Source: a virus. Taken from it: a DNA stretch of 26,716 bases. A program made the position numbers and the translations under genes. Under the pieces are notes generated by a model. It was not told the origin of the DNA and did no database searches. It saw only the letters and a list, made by a program, of their open reading frames with translations. The stretch is taken from positions 1 through 26,716 of the IMG/VR virus record IMGVR_UViG_3300034105_001608. One strand, given 5' to 3'. Positions 9,298-17,805 of this stretch are shown piece by piece; the stretch's first letter is position 1, and each line of letters opens with the position of its first letter.

Positions 9298-10364
9298 TGG
9301 CCAGTGTAAGCTCTTTCCTCACCGAGGGCGCAGCCATTCCGCAGGGTTCTGCCCTCACGGACATGACGAAGCAGACGGTCCTGCCGGACTTCTACACGAA
9401 CTACGCGCAGGATATCTTGGCTGGGCAGAAGGCCCTCTCCAATCGGCCGTTCACGACTGCGCCAATGCCGCGCGTGGCCGGCTTCACCCCGGCGCAGCTT
9501 GAGGCGTTCCAGAAGACCGGCACCGCCGCCGACGCCTACCAGCCCCTCCTCGGGCAGGCCACGACGGCCGCGCAGGGCGCGGCAGCCGCGCCGGGTGCAC
9601 TGGAAGTCGCGCAGCCCTTCCTCGGCGCTGCGGGGCAGTCCTCCGTGTCGAACATCGGCCAGTACATGAACCCGTACACGGACGCCGTCGTCAGCCGCAT
9701 CGGCGAACTCGGCACGCGCAACCTGACCGAGAACATCATGCCCCAGATCGAGGGCCGCTACATCCAAGCCGGTCAGCTCGGCTACGGCGGCCGTGGCGGC
9801 GCAAGCACGCCCTCGGGCATGATGACGGACACGGCACGCGCCGTGCGCGACACCAGCGCCGACATCCTCGGACGGCAGACGGAGGCCCTCCAGAGCGGCT
9901 ACACGCAGGCCGCAGGACTGGCCGGCACCGACCTGTCGCGCATGGGTCAGTTGGCCGGCACGGCCGGCAACCTCGCGAACGTGCAGCAGGGGCAGCAACT
10001 GGCCGCCTCTGGCGCGCTGTCGGGCCTCGCCGGGCAGGCGCAGGGCCTCGGCCTCACCGGCGCAGGCGCGCTGGGTTCCGTGGGCGCACAGCAGCAGCAG
10101 CAGGGCCAGAAGAGCCTCGACGTGGCGTATCAGGACTTCCTGCGCCAAGAAGGCTACCCGCAGGAGCAGATCGACAAGATGCTCGCCACGTTCAAGGGCG
10201 TCGCGACGGGCATCCCGTCGGCCACGCAGGAGCAGGGCATCTCGCCGTCCGGTGTGCAGCAGCAGTATCCGGCCAGCACGGCCGCGCAGATCGGCAGCGT
10301 GCTGGCGGGCCTCGGCGGCGCGCTGGAAAAGGGTGGCGTGCTGTCAAAGCTCATCGGGCCGTAA
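9297..10364 (+). CDS. Putative internal virion protein, Ala/Gly/Gln-rich
   Basis: This 355-aa protein starts at a GTG overlapping the previous TAG (TAGTG), with GGAGG about 10 bases upstream. Residues 1-60 contain a conserved-looking block (LPDFYTNYAQDILAGQKAL, then FTPAQLEAFQKTG). A second block, YMNPYTDAVVSRIGELG, is near residue 122. The centre is Gly/Ala/Gln-rich helix (about 200-270, with a QQQQQ run), followed by DVAYQDFLRQEGYPQEQIDKM near 280. The C-terminus is amphipathic or hydrophobic. No enzymatic motif is visible. Position and composition resemble the middle ejection proteins of podoviruses (T7 gp14/15 analogues), which is inference. A 64-base gap with two small hairpins follows. 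Confidence 0.6.
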   Translation: MASVSSFLTEGAAIPQGSALTDMTKQTVLPDFYTNYAQDILAGQKALSNRPFTTAPMPRVAGFTPAQLEAFQKTGTAADAYQPLLGQATTAAQGAAAAPGALEVAQPFLGAAGQSSVSNIGQYMNPYTDAVVSRIGELGTRNLTENIMPQIEGRYIQAGQLGYGGRGGASTPSGMMTDTARAVRDTSADILGRQTEALQSGYTQAAGLAGTDLSRMGQLAGTAGNLANVQQGQQLAASGALSGLAGQAQGLGLTGAGALGSVGAQQQQQGQKSLDVAYQDFLRQEGYPQEQIDKMLATFKGVATGIPSATQEQGISPSGVQQQYPASTAAQIGSVLAGLGGALEKGGVLSKLIGP

Positions 10365-10367
10365 CCC

Positions 10368-10410
10368 TTCCGCACCCCGGCGGAAAATGCTATTACGGAG
10401 TACGCCTCCG
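10368..10410 (+). other. Two small stem-loops between virion genes
   Basis: The gap 10365-10428 is one of the few in the + operon. It holds TTCCGC (10368-10373) paired with GCGGAA (10380-10385) across a 6-base loop, and CGGAG (10396-10400) paired with CTCCG (10406-10410) across a 5-base loop. There is no U-run after either stem, so an intrinsic terminator is unlikely. TGCTATTAC between them weakly resembles an extended -10 box, but no good -35 is placed. Attenuation, mRNA processing or a weak internal promoter are possible. Confidence 0.35.
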
Positions 10411-10428
10411 ACGTGAGTGGAGAATACA

Positions 10429-11091
10429 GTGGACGAAGATTTCACGGGCACCGACGACGCCGAGACTGGCGCCCTTGGCATGTTTGCCGGCCTTGAAGGC
10501 TCGTTGCCCGCGAGCGAACTTGCAGGTCTGCGGGCCTCGATGTCCGAGAGCCAGCGGCTGGCACGCGAGCAACGTGCGTTCTATGACCGCGTGGCGGAGG
10601 AGACCCGGAAGCGCCGCGTCGGCCCCTCGACCAGCGAGCAGTTGTTCGAACTCAGCGCGGCGCTGGCCCGGCCGACCACCGTGCGCGGCTTCAGCGGCGT
10701 CTTGAACAACGTCATGCCCGTCCTGCAACAGCAGGCCAAGGCGACACGTGTTGGTGAAGAGGGCCGCACGGAGGCGCTGAACGCGATGCAGTTGGCGCAA
10801 TTGAGGGGTGCGCAGGGCCTCGCCAATCAGGACGTGACCACGCGACTGTCGGTTGCGCGGTTGATGGCCGCCGCAGGCAAGAGCAACGCGCCGAAGTATG
10901 ACCCTATCCCCGGCGGCCCCGGCTACCAGCAGCGGCCCGGAACGGGGGGCGCGCCGGAGTTTCCGCAGCAGGATGAATTTGGAAACTACGTCCTCACGGA
11001 CCCCCGGCAGGTTAATTTCTTGCCTATAAATTCGCGCATGATTGTGGCTGGTGGCGATCCGACCAAGCCTAAATACAAGCCTGCATCGTAA
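10429..11091 (+). CDS. Helical virion-associated protein, function unknown
   Basis: This protein is predicted at 220 aa. The GTG at 10429 is chosen because GGAG sits about 6 bases upstream; the in-frame GTG at 10417 would put that site inside the gene (224 aa). The N-terminus is acidic, followed by a long charged helix (about 25-60: LRASMSESQRLAREQRAFYD) that could form a coiled coil. A conserved-looking block follows (PSTSEQLFELSAALARPTT, then FSGVLNNVMPVLQQQ). The C-terminal third is Pro/Gly-rich and probably disordered. No catalytic motif is seen. It lies between two putative ejection proteins and is likely another internal or scaffold-like virion component, but this rests on context. Confidence 0.65.
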   Translation: MDEDFTGTDDAETGALGMFAGLEGSLPASELAGLRASMSESQRLAREQRAFYDRVAEETRKRRVGPSTSEQLFELSAALARPTTVRGFSGVLNNVMPVLQQQAKATRVGEEGRTEALNAMQLAQLRGAQGLANQDVTTRLSVARLMAAAGKSNAPKYDPIPGGPGYQQRPGTGGAPEFPQQDEFGNYVLTDPRQVNFLPINSRMIVAGGDPTKPKYKPAS

Positions 11092-11105
11092 GGCGGAGAC
11101 AAAAC

Positions 11106-13715
11106 ATGGTTCAATCGTTTCTTGCGGGCTACCCCGACAAACCAGTTCCCGTTTCAAAGAAGGTGATCGAGGACGCGGAGGCGGGCGTCGCTGTCGCTAC
11201 GCGCACTGCTGATGCCGCAAAAAAGGGCGCTGACGCCGCTGTTGCAACAGCCACGTCGGCGGATCAAATCCGTGAGGCTCGGTCCAAGGCAGAAAAGGCG
11301 GCGCTTGACCTTGAGAAAGCGCGCATTGAGCTTGAAGCCCTCAAAAACTCCGGCGTCACCCTAAGCGAAGGGCAGGGCAGGGCATCCTCCTTTTACTCCC
11401 GCATGCTTTCGTCCGAACAATCCATGGACAAGCTGAAGCAAGATCCAGACAGTCTCATTGGCAGAACGGCGTATGAAATTGCTCCGGGCTTGACGGCGAA
11501 AGCGGCAACGAGCGAGCGCACGAGAAACCGTGATTTCATCAAAAACTTTCTCATGGCGTCGCTCCGCAAGGAGAGCGGCGCCGTCATCGCGCCGTTCGAA
11601 CTCTCAAATCAATATAGCATCTATTACCCGAGTGCCGATGCAAGCCCGGAAGAGATTGCGGAAAAACGGCAGCAGCGCATTCTGGCCATCGCAAACATGC
11701 GGAATGAAGCCGGACCCGCCGGCCCTAACGCGGACAAGGTTTTGCTTGAGCAGGGGTTCACGCCCATCGGCATGGTTGCCCCGGTAAAAAGCGAAACACC
11801 CCCGCAAAAAACGGAACGCACCGCAGGTGCCGGAGCCGAGACCACGACTGTTGCCGTGCCGAAAGAGTTTCAGGCGGCGTTGATTGATTTCGTCAACACC
11901 AAGGGGAAAGACCTCGACCCGACGGAGTTTCAGACGTTCTTCAACAGCACCGCGAAGACGTACAACATGCCCGGTCGGGCATCTGCTGAAGAAGCCAAAA
12001 GGGTAGTCGACGCCGTAAAGAGCGGCGCCCGTTTCGGCGGCGCGGCTCCGCTAGAGCGTCCGTTGACGCCCGTGGAGCGCGGCGTCAACGAGAGCCTGCT
12101 CTCGACGCCCGGCGGCGTGGCCACCGGCGTCGTCAACGCGACGACGCTGGGCATCCCCGCCATGCTCGACGAGGACATCGGCAGGACCGTCGAGGGCGTC
12201 CGTGAGGCGTCGCCATGGGCGACGGGCACGGGTGACGTCCTCGGCAGCGCAGCCATGGCCGGCTTGGGCGGCTTGGGCCTCCGGGCCGTGGGCATGTCCG
12301 CCGCCAAGGCCGAGCCGCTGGCTGATCTTATTTACAGCGCCGTCACTGGTGCTACGGGTGCACCGGAAGGCGAGCGCCTTTCCGGGGCCGCCACCAACGC
12401 TATCTTTTCCGGTATGGGGTCTGCGGCCCCGTCCGTCGTGAAACGAGTTCTCAAGCCAAATACGGACGAGGACATCAAGATCCTGCGTGAGGCCGGCGTG
12501 CGCCTATCTCCAATGCAGACGCTTGGCGGTCGTGCGGATCAGGTGGAGGAAGCCGCATCTCGCCTGCTTATCGGCGGCGGCGATGTTAGTATCGCTGCCC
12601 GCAGGCGTGCGTTCAACGACTTTGGCACGGCTTACTTAAATAAGGCCGGCGAATACATCAACTTCAAGCTGCCAGACGGCATGAAACCGCACGAGCGGAT
12701 GAAGGCTGCGGGAGCCGCTTTTGACAAGCAGTACGACACTCTTCGCGCACAGATGGCGGTTGTCCCGGATCAAGAACTGCTGGATGATATCGCCAACCTG
12801 AAGGCGAAAATCAACGACGGCGTCACGTTTTCGCCTGACAACGCAAGCCGTTTGAACAAGCTCCTCGACGATCAACTGGCGCGGCGTACCGCCAACCCGA
12901 TTGGCGGCGACGACTATAAATCACTGTCCAGCCTCCTGAAGACGCGCAGGAGCTCGTTTGCCAAGAGGGGCGACCAAGAGCTGGCAGACGGCGTGGCCGA
13001 CATGCAAGATGTCCTTGACGCCGCAGCTCGTCGGCATTCGCCGCCCGAGGTGGTTGACATGATGAACCAGACCGACCGGGGCTTCGCGATACTCGCGCAG
13101 GCACAAGAAGCCGCGCGCATGGCTGGCACCAAGCCGGGCGAGTTTTCCCCAGCGCAGATTTTGAACCGCCAGCGGGCCGGCGACACGCGCGCTCGGTCTC
13201 GCGGCTTCGTTGAGGGCGACGTTGAGGGCCAGCGCCTCGCCGAGGCCGGACAAAACATCCTCGGCAATGCCTTTCCCAGCTCCGGTTCGTCGGAGCGTCT
13301 CGCCGCCGGTTTGACCGTAACGGGTGGCGGCGCGTTTCTTTCGCCCACGACCCTCATACCGAACGCGGCGATGGGCTTGATCAACGCCCCCGGCGTGCGT
13401 GACGTACTGCCGAAGCTGTTCGCGGGGCAACGTCCCAAACCAATCGAGGCGCTAGGCTCGCTGATGGAGAAGTATGCGGTGCCGGTGAGCCACCTTGGTT
13501 CCGCGATTGGGCAGCAGTTCAATCCGATGGAACAGACCCCCGAGGACTACGCCACGACGACCATAGAGCAGCCGAAGGGGGCCACTTACGACCTCGCCAC
13601 CGATACGTACCTCCGGCCCGACGGCGTTCGTGTTCGCCGCGACGGCACGCCTGTCGATGCGCCGGTGGGCATGTATCGTGGCGGTCTGATGAACCTTGCG
13701 AGCAAGTACCGCTGA
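11106..13715 (+). CDS. Large internal virion / ejection protein
   Basis: This 869-aa protein has AGGCGGAG about 9 bases upstream of its ATG. Residues 20-85 form a Lys/Glu/Ala coiled-coil-like helix. Residues about 150-190 carry SLRKESGAVIAPFELSNQY and YYPSADASPEEI, a block that recurs in phage ejection-type proteins. A Gly/Ala-rich hydrophobic patch lies near 375-400 (GDVLGSAAMAGLGGLGLRAV). A mostly helical domain follows (450-690), then a C-terminal tail with YGRGG-like ending VGMYRGGLMNLASKYR. Size and position match the largest ejection protein of podoviruses, though no lysozyme or transglycosylase motif was found. Codon use changes visibly along the gene: AT-richer third positions before ~12010 and again after ~12320, GC-rich between. 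The TGA overlaps the next ATG (TGATG). Confidence 0.6.
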   Translation: MVQSFLAGYPDKPVPVSKKVIEDAEAGVAVATRTADAAKKGADAAVATATSADQIREARSKAEKAALDLEKARIELEALKNSGVTLSEGQGRASSFYSRMLSSEQSMDKLKQDPDSLIGRTAYEIAPGLTAKAATSERTRNRDFIKNFLMASLRKESGAVIAPFELSNQYSIYYPSADASPEEIAEKRQQRILAIANMRNEAGPAGPNADKVLLEQGFTPIGMVAPVKSETPPQKTERTAGAGAETTTVAVPKEFQAALIDFVNTKGKDLDPTEFQTFFNSTAKTYNMPGRASAEEAKRVVDAVKSGARFGGAAPLERPLTPVERGVNESLLSTPGGVATGVVNATTLGIPAMLDEDIGRTVEGVREASPWATGTGDVLGSAAMAGLGGLGLRAVGMSAAKAEPLADLIYSAVTGATGAPEGERLSGAATNAIFSGMGSAAPSVVKRVLKPNTDEDIKILREAGVRLSPMQTLGGRADQVEEAASRLLIGGGDVSIAARRRAFNDFGTAYLNKAGEYINFKLPDGMKPHERMKAAGAAFDKQYDTLRAQMAVVPDQELLDDIANLKAKINDGVTFSPDNASRLNKLLDDQLARRTANPIGGDDYKSLSSLLKTRRSSFAKRGDQELADGVADMQDVLDAAARRHSPPEVVDMMNQTDRGFAILAQAQEAARMAGTKPGEFSPAQILNRQRAGDTRARSRGFVEGDVEGQRLAEAGQNILGNAFPSSGSSERLAAGLTVTGGGAFLSPTTLIPNAAMGLINAPGVRDVLPKLFAGQRPKPIEALGSLMEKYAVPVSHLGSAIGQQFNPMEQTPEDYATTTIEQPKGATYDLATDTYLRPDGVRVRRDGTPVDAPVGMYRGGLMNLASKYR

Positions 13716-15895
13716 TGGCCGTCAAGCCGCGCAAGAAGGAGCCGACCCTCGCGGAGCTGCTTGCGCAGTACGGCCGCAACATCGCCAGCGACGCGCCCGT
13801 GGTGGGCCGCCGCATTGTGGAGGGCGTGCGCTCGCTGCCGGAGATGGCTGACACGGGCAGCCGCTTCGCCCTCGGCGCTGCCCAGCGGCTGGGAGACATG
13901 CTGCCGCAAGAGCTGCGTGGGCCTGCGCTGCGCGGCGACTACCGCCCCACGTTCGACGCCGGTGCGGACATCGCCCAGCTCCTCGGCAGGACTGGCAACC
14001 AGCTCGTGACTGGCACGTCGCAGCGCGGTCTCGACGCGATGGGCGCACCGCGCGGTGCCGGCTACGACCCGGGCGCGACCCGCATGTCGAGAGGCGCGCA
14101 GGACGCCATCGTCAGCGGCGTGCAGGCGTTGCCGGGGCAACTGTACGACAACCCGCTCAGCAGTGCCTACGAGGCTGCCATGATGGTGGCACCCGTGCCC
14201 GGCAAGATGGCCGTAAGGGCGCTGGAGGGTGCCGGTGCGCTGGCCGGCAGGGCCGTGCGCGGTCGGCGGGCGGCTCCCCTCGCTGCCGCCGTTGAGGACG
14301 TGGCACCTATGCCGCAGGGCATGCTCGCACTGCCCGCGCCGGAGAGGATGCTGGCGCTGCCGGCGCCCGGCCCCGGTCTCCCGCCGGGTGCCGCCAAGCC
14401 GCGCGGCGGTCAGTGGTGGGCCATCAAAGATTTTGACGGGGCGAACTACTCACCGGAAGCCGCCGCTCGCACTCACGCTTTGGACTTTGAACTGTCGGGT
14501 TGGGTTCCCGAGGAGCAAGGTGTTGTGGGTGGGCGCGTCGCTAACAACAGCCCGGCGGCGGCGTGGCTCGAAAGGGCGATGACCAAATACTACAAGAACG
14601 AGTTTGGATCGCCGGACGACCCGCTGCGTGCACTCGCCGAGCGCGGGATGCACTACGATCCTGAGATGACGCCGGAACGCTGGCAGCAGACAGTCAACGA
14701 CATTTTGCAGGAAGATACCATCGGCAGTGTCTTACTGCCCCGCAACCCGAAGGGTGGCATGCCCGGCGCGGGAGACGACTTGCGCGCCAACGCTATGCTG
14801 TCGATGCCGTGGCTCGCAAAGCTGCCGGTGACGGACAAGATTTACGGCATCGGTGGTGGCGGTCTGGATCTCACGCACTTCACAGACGAGTTCCTTAACG
14901 CCTTGAACCCCGAAGCCTCTGGCATCCCGCTCGACCTCGCCGTACGACCGGAGAGCCTCGGCCGCATGACGTTCCCGCAGGCCGTGGAGCAGGTCGGCAA
15001 GATCAACCAGTACCGCGCCAAGGAGATGGAGCGCGCCGCGTTGAGCAGCGCCAGCAACCCGGCCGTGCAGACGTTCAAGGAGTACACCGAGAACAATCCG
15101 ATGGGGCTGCGCTGGACGGAGCTGAAGACACCGGGAGAGGATGCGCCTCTCCCAGAAGGCTGGTTGCCGGACGGCAAGGGCTTTTATAACGATAACACTG
15201 GTGACACCCAGAGTTTTCACCCCAGCTTGCAGGACGCGCTCAAGTACGAGGGTGACACCATGGGTCACTGCGTCGGCGGCTACTGCGACGAGGTCGCGTC
15301 CGGCAAGTCGCGCATCTTCTCGCTGCGCGACGCCAAGGGCGAGCCGCACGTGACGATTGAGACGTCTCCCGTGCATAAACCCACGGCTGCAGTTGAACAT
15401 CTTCGGCAGCTCGGCGTTCTGCCGGAGTGGCAGAATTACATCAAACGCGTCAACACAAGGGGCGTAGACACACTCGCGCTCAGTGATGCGTGGTTGCGCG
15501 AAAGGGGCTTGCCCCCTGTTGAGTACTCCAGCCAAGACATCGTCCAGATCAAGGGCAAGCAGAACCGCGCGCCGAAGGACGACTACCTGCCGTTTGTGCA
15601 GGACTTCGTGAAGGGCCAGAAGTGGGGCAACGTCGGCGATCTGCGCAACACCGGCTTGGTGAAGCTGCCCGACGGGCGCTACATCACGCGCGAGAATTAC
15701 CAGCAGGTCATCGACGACAACAGGTTGGACGAGGCTTACAAATCATACGATTTTAACGCGCACGGATTTCCGGGCGCGCAGGGGTTAGACGACGATGCTT
15801 GGCAACAGTTCCAGCGCCATTTCGAGGGCTACGCCGTCGGCGGCCGCGTGTCTGCGGATCGCTGTTTCTCCCGCCATCCAATGAGTGTCCGGTAA
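13715..15895 (+). CDS. Virion-operon protein with PcfJ-like domain
   Basis: This is a 726-aa multidomain protein. Residues 1-180 are helical and Ala/Gly-rich. A flexible linker repeats ALPAP near 200-230. A domain from about 235 to 330 contains TKYYKNEFGSPDDPLRALAE. The C-terminal half includes MGHCVGGYCDEV (Met516-Val527) then RIFSLRDAKGEPHVTIE, which matches the PcfJ-like pattern (hCVG-Y ... SLRD--G-P--TIE) named after a conjugative-plasmid protein. Its biochemical role is unknown. In phages such domains occur inside large proteins thought to travel with the DNA. After YAVGGRV the sequence runs on for 14 residues that look unlike the rest, as if an older stop were lost. It is coupled to both neighbours (TGATG and TAATG). 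The PcfJ call is by motif; the injected-protein role is inference. Confidence 0.65.
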   Translation: MAVKPRKKEPTLAELLAQYGRNIASDAPVVGRRIVEGVRSLPEMADTGSRFALGAAQRLGDMLPQELRGPALRGDYRPTFDAGADIAQLLGRTGNQLVTGTSQRGLDAMGAPRGAGYDPGATRMSRGAQDAIVSGVQALPGQLYDNPLSSAYEAAMMVAPVPGKMAVRALEGAGALAGRAVRGRRAAPLAAAVEDVAPMPQGMLALPAPERMLALPAPGPGLPPGAAKPRGGQWWAIKDFDGANYSPEAAARTHALDFELSGWVPEEQGVVGGRVANNSPAAAWLERAMTKYYKNEFGSPDDPLRALAERGMHYDPEMTPERWQQTVNDILQEDTIGSVLLPRNPKGGMPGAGDDLRANAMLSMPWLAKLPVTDKIYGIGGGGLDLTHFTDEFLNALNPEASGIPLDLAVRPESLGRMTFPQAVEQVGKINQYRAKEMERAALSSASNPAVQTFKEYTENNPMGLRWTELKTPGEDAPLPEGWLPDGKGFYNDNTGDTQSFHPSLQDALKYEGDTMGHCVGGYCDEVASGKSRIFSLRDAKGEPHVTIETSPVHKPTAAVEHLRQLGVLPEWQNYIKRVNTRGVDTLALSDAWLRERGLPPVEYSSQDIVQIKGKQNRAPKDDYLPFVQDFVKGQKWGNVGDLRNTGLVKLPDGRYITRENYQQVIDDNRLDEAYKSYDFNAHGFPGAQGLDDDAWQQFQRHFEGYAVGGRVSADRCFSRHPMSVR

Positions 15896-17322
15896 TGGGT
15901 ATCATGAGCTTCGCCGTAAAGGCCGCCAAAGCGGCAAAGAAGGCCGAGGAGGCCGCTAAGTTGGTGGAGGCTGCCGCGAAGGTTGCCAAGCCAGCGGCAC
16001 GCGCTGCTAAGGCGGCTGCGCCGGTGGCCAAGGCAGCCGCACGCGCCAAGGCACCTCTGGCTGTTCGGACCCGAGCACAACTCGCCGGAGCCGAAAGCCC
16101 GCACATGGTAAGCACGCGGCGCCCCACTCCGCCCAACTACGGTGTCTCAGGAAACCCTGACGAGCAGCTCCTTATTCAAAGCGGGGAAGCGTTGCGGGCT
16201 GCGCCAAAGGCATTTGGCACCAACATGCGGATGCTCTCCGAAGAACCGTTCATGCGCGGAACTGAAGGGCTGGACCCCGAAACCATTTACGCGGAAAGCC
16301 TTCGCCGAGGCGCGGACAATCTCAAGTTCATCATGAACGACTTGATGCCGGCTGAAAAAGTTGAAGCAGCTCGCGGCTGGTACCCCACGGCAAAACTTGT
16401 CTCTGAAAGAGCGGCAGCACGCGCGGGGCTTCCGCCAGAAGCCGGGTACGGCGTGGCTGCGGTAACATCGCCGCAAACCCCGTGGGACATCAATGTCGGC
16501 AGACTTGATCGCCTCATGGACATGTACAAAGATCGCTTTTCTGTCGATCCGCAAGAAGCGCGCCGGTACATCGAAAACCGAATTGCAAACATGAAAACCC
16601 CGGGCGCCATTGCGAAACTCGGGCCGGACTACGCCGCAAGAATTGCGGCGATGCCTTACGAAGAACTGCCCGACAAGTTTGCCAAGTTTGCGCGCGTTTC
16701 CCTCGCCGACGCGACGCGAAACGACCCGATGGTAAACCGCATCAACCTGTCCGGCGAGTATGGCGACCCGTACAGCAACATCACATGGGGTAGCGGCGAT
16801 GTCATTTCCAAAGCGTTGAGCATCATGGATAACCCATCCATCGAGAGCATCAACTCGCAACTTTTGGGTGGCGGCAAAGTTCCGTCATTCTACAACAACA
16901 TCGCCAATCCCTATAGCGAAGCGCCAATCTCAACGATTGACACGCACAGCGCGGGGGCCGCCAGCCTGTTTCCCGGCGGTGGTGACGACCCCATTGTGTA
17001 CCGAGGTATGGGTCTTGGCCCCGGTGCTGGTGGCGCACCCGGCGCTGCCGACAGCGCAGTCACCGGCTCAAAAGGGCTTTATGGCCCCTTGTCCGACATG
17101 CACACTCTGGCCGCGAGGGAGATGGGCTTCAGCGCACCCCGCGAAGTGCAATCAGCAACGTGGGAAGGTGTTAGAGATTTGTGGGGTCAAAACAAGAAAA
17201 CAGCAGAATTGAAACAAGCCGTCTCGGACATCTGGCGCACTTCTAGCTCGCCAGATGACGCTCGGTACAAGATCGCGGAGTTACTCGGCAAGCCTGTGCG
17301 CAGGATGTTTCAGGTCAAATGA
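15895..17322 (+). CDS. Lys/Ala-tailed protein with glycosylase-like signature, unknown
   Basis: This protein is predicted at 475 aa. The ATG at 15895 overlaps the preceding TAA; an in-frame ATG at 15799 lies inside the upstream gene and was rejected. Residues 5-60 are a Lys/Ala repeat (KAAKAAKKAEEAAKL and similar) resembling histone H1 tails, likely to bind nucleic acid. The remainder belongs to a recurring phage family I cannot name securely: LLGGGKVPSFYNNI, then STIDTHSAGAA, then GLYGPLSDMHTLAAREMGF and EVQSATWEGVRDLW. The G-G-K328 and D349-T-H pair recalls the helix-hairpin-helix lysine and aspartate of HhH-GPD DNA glycosylases (spacing 21 versus 18 in Nth), but this is speculative. It is the last gene of the + operon and overlaps the convergent gene by 8 bases. 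Confidence 0.55.
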   Translation: MGIMSFAVKAAKAAKKAEEAAKLVEAAAKVAKPAARAAKAAAPVAKAAARAKAPLAVRTRAQLAGAESPHMVSTRRPTPPNYGVSGNPDEQLLIQSGEALRAAPKAFGTNMRMLSEEPFMRGTEGLDPETIYAESLRRGADNLKFIMNDLMPAEKVEAARGWYPTAKLVSERAAARAGLPPEAGYGVAAVTSPQTPWDINVGRLDRLMDMYKDRFSVDPQEARRYIENRIANMKTPGAIAKLGPDYAARIAAMPYEELPDKFAKFARVSLADATRNDPMVNRINLSGEYGDPYSNITWGSGDVISKALSIMDNPSIESINSQLLGGGKVPSFYNNIANPYSEAPISTIDTHSAGAASLFPGGGDDPIVYRGMGLGPGAGGAPGAADSAVTGSKGLYGPLSDMHTLAAREMGFSAPREVQSATWEGVRDLWGQNKKTAELKQAVSDIWRTSSSPDDARYKIAELLGKPVRRMFQVK

Positions 17323-17470
17323 TGCGGAGGTCGGGGGGCAACTGCTCCTCGGCTTCTTCGTCCCAGTCCTCGGGTAGGTTGCCGTCGTACAGCACGTAGA
17401 GATAGTTTTCCCGTGTTCGCGGAAGCCCCAACTCGCGCAGCACGCGCTCGTAGCATTCGTATTCACTCAC
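17315..17470 (-). CDS. Small acidic protein, function unknown
   Basis: This 51-aa protein starts at a GTG that overlaps the stop of the upstream gene (GTGA). It contains YERVLRELGLPRTRENYLYV and an acidic end (NLPEDWDEEAEEQLP). Codon use and the acidic pattern support coding in this frame rather than the overlapping frame that starts at 17466. It is the final gene of the - operon, and its stop at 17315-17317 lies inside the last codons of the convergent + gene. No domain is recognised. Confidence 0.6.
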   Translation of the reverse strand: MSEYECYERVLRELGLPRTRENYLYVLYDGNLPEDWDEEAEEQLPPDLRII

Positions 17471-17805
17471 TTCCCGTTCTCCCGTTCCACAATTCGCTGC
17501 CCAAAAAACACGATCTTCTCGCCGTCGTACCGCGCGCTGTCCTGCCCCGGCTTGCCGTGACCTTGACGTAGCGCGGCCACGCGCCACGCCGCCTTGAACG
17601 CATTCGCCACGTCGTACTCCATGCACAACGCCTCGATGATGTCGTTGCACTCTGCCATGTACGGCTCGCCGCCGGACGTCGGCCTCTCGACGCGCACCTT
17701 GTAATAGTCAGAGCTGCCACCGGTCAGCTTGGCGAGCGCCGCATCGGCCTCGGCGCCGGCCAGATCCCAGTAAAACGCGTCGCATATGCCACACTGGTAA
17801 TTCAT
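17467..17805 (-). CDS. Conserved-type phage protein of unknown function
   Basis: This 112-aa protein is coupled to the helicase gene by ATGA and to the next gene by GTGA. The N-terminus has CGICD (Cys5, Cys8), half of a possible metal site. The C-terminal two-thirds carries ECNDIIEALCMEYDVANAFK and then AALRQGHGKPG and YDGEKIVFFGQRI, a pattern that recurs in phage replication operons. No catalytic motif is identified. Its position directly after an SNF2-type helicase suggests an accessory in DNA metabolism; that is context only. Confidence 0.7.
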   Translation of the reverse strand: MNYQCGICDAFYWDLAGAEADAALAKLTGGSSDYYKVRVERPTSGGEPYMAECNDIIEALCMEYDVANAFKAAWRVAALRQGHGKPGQDSARYDGEKIVFFGQRIVERENGK

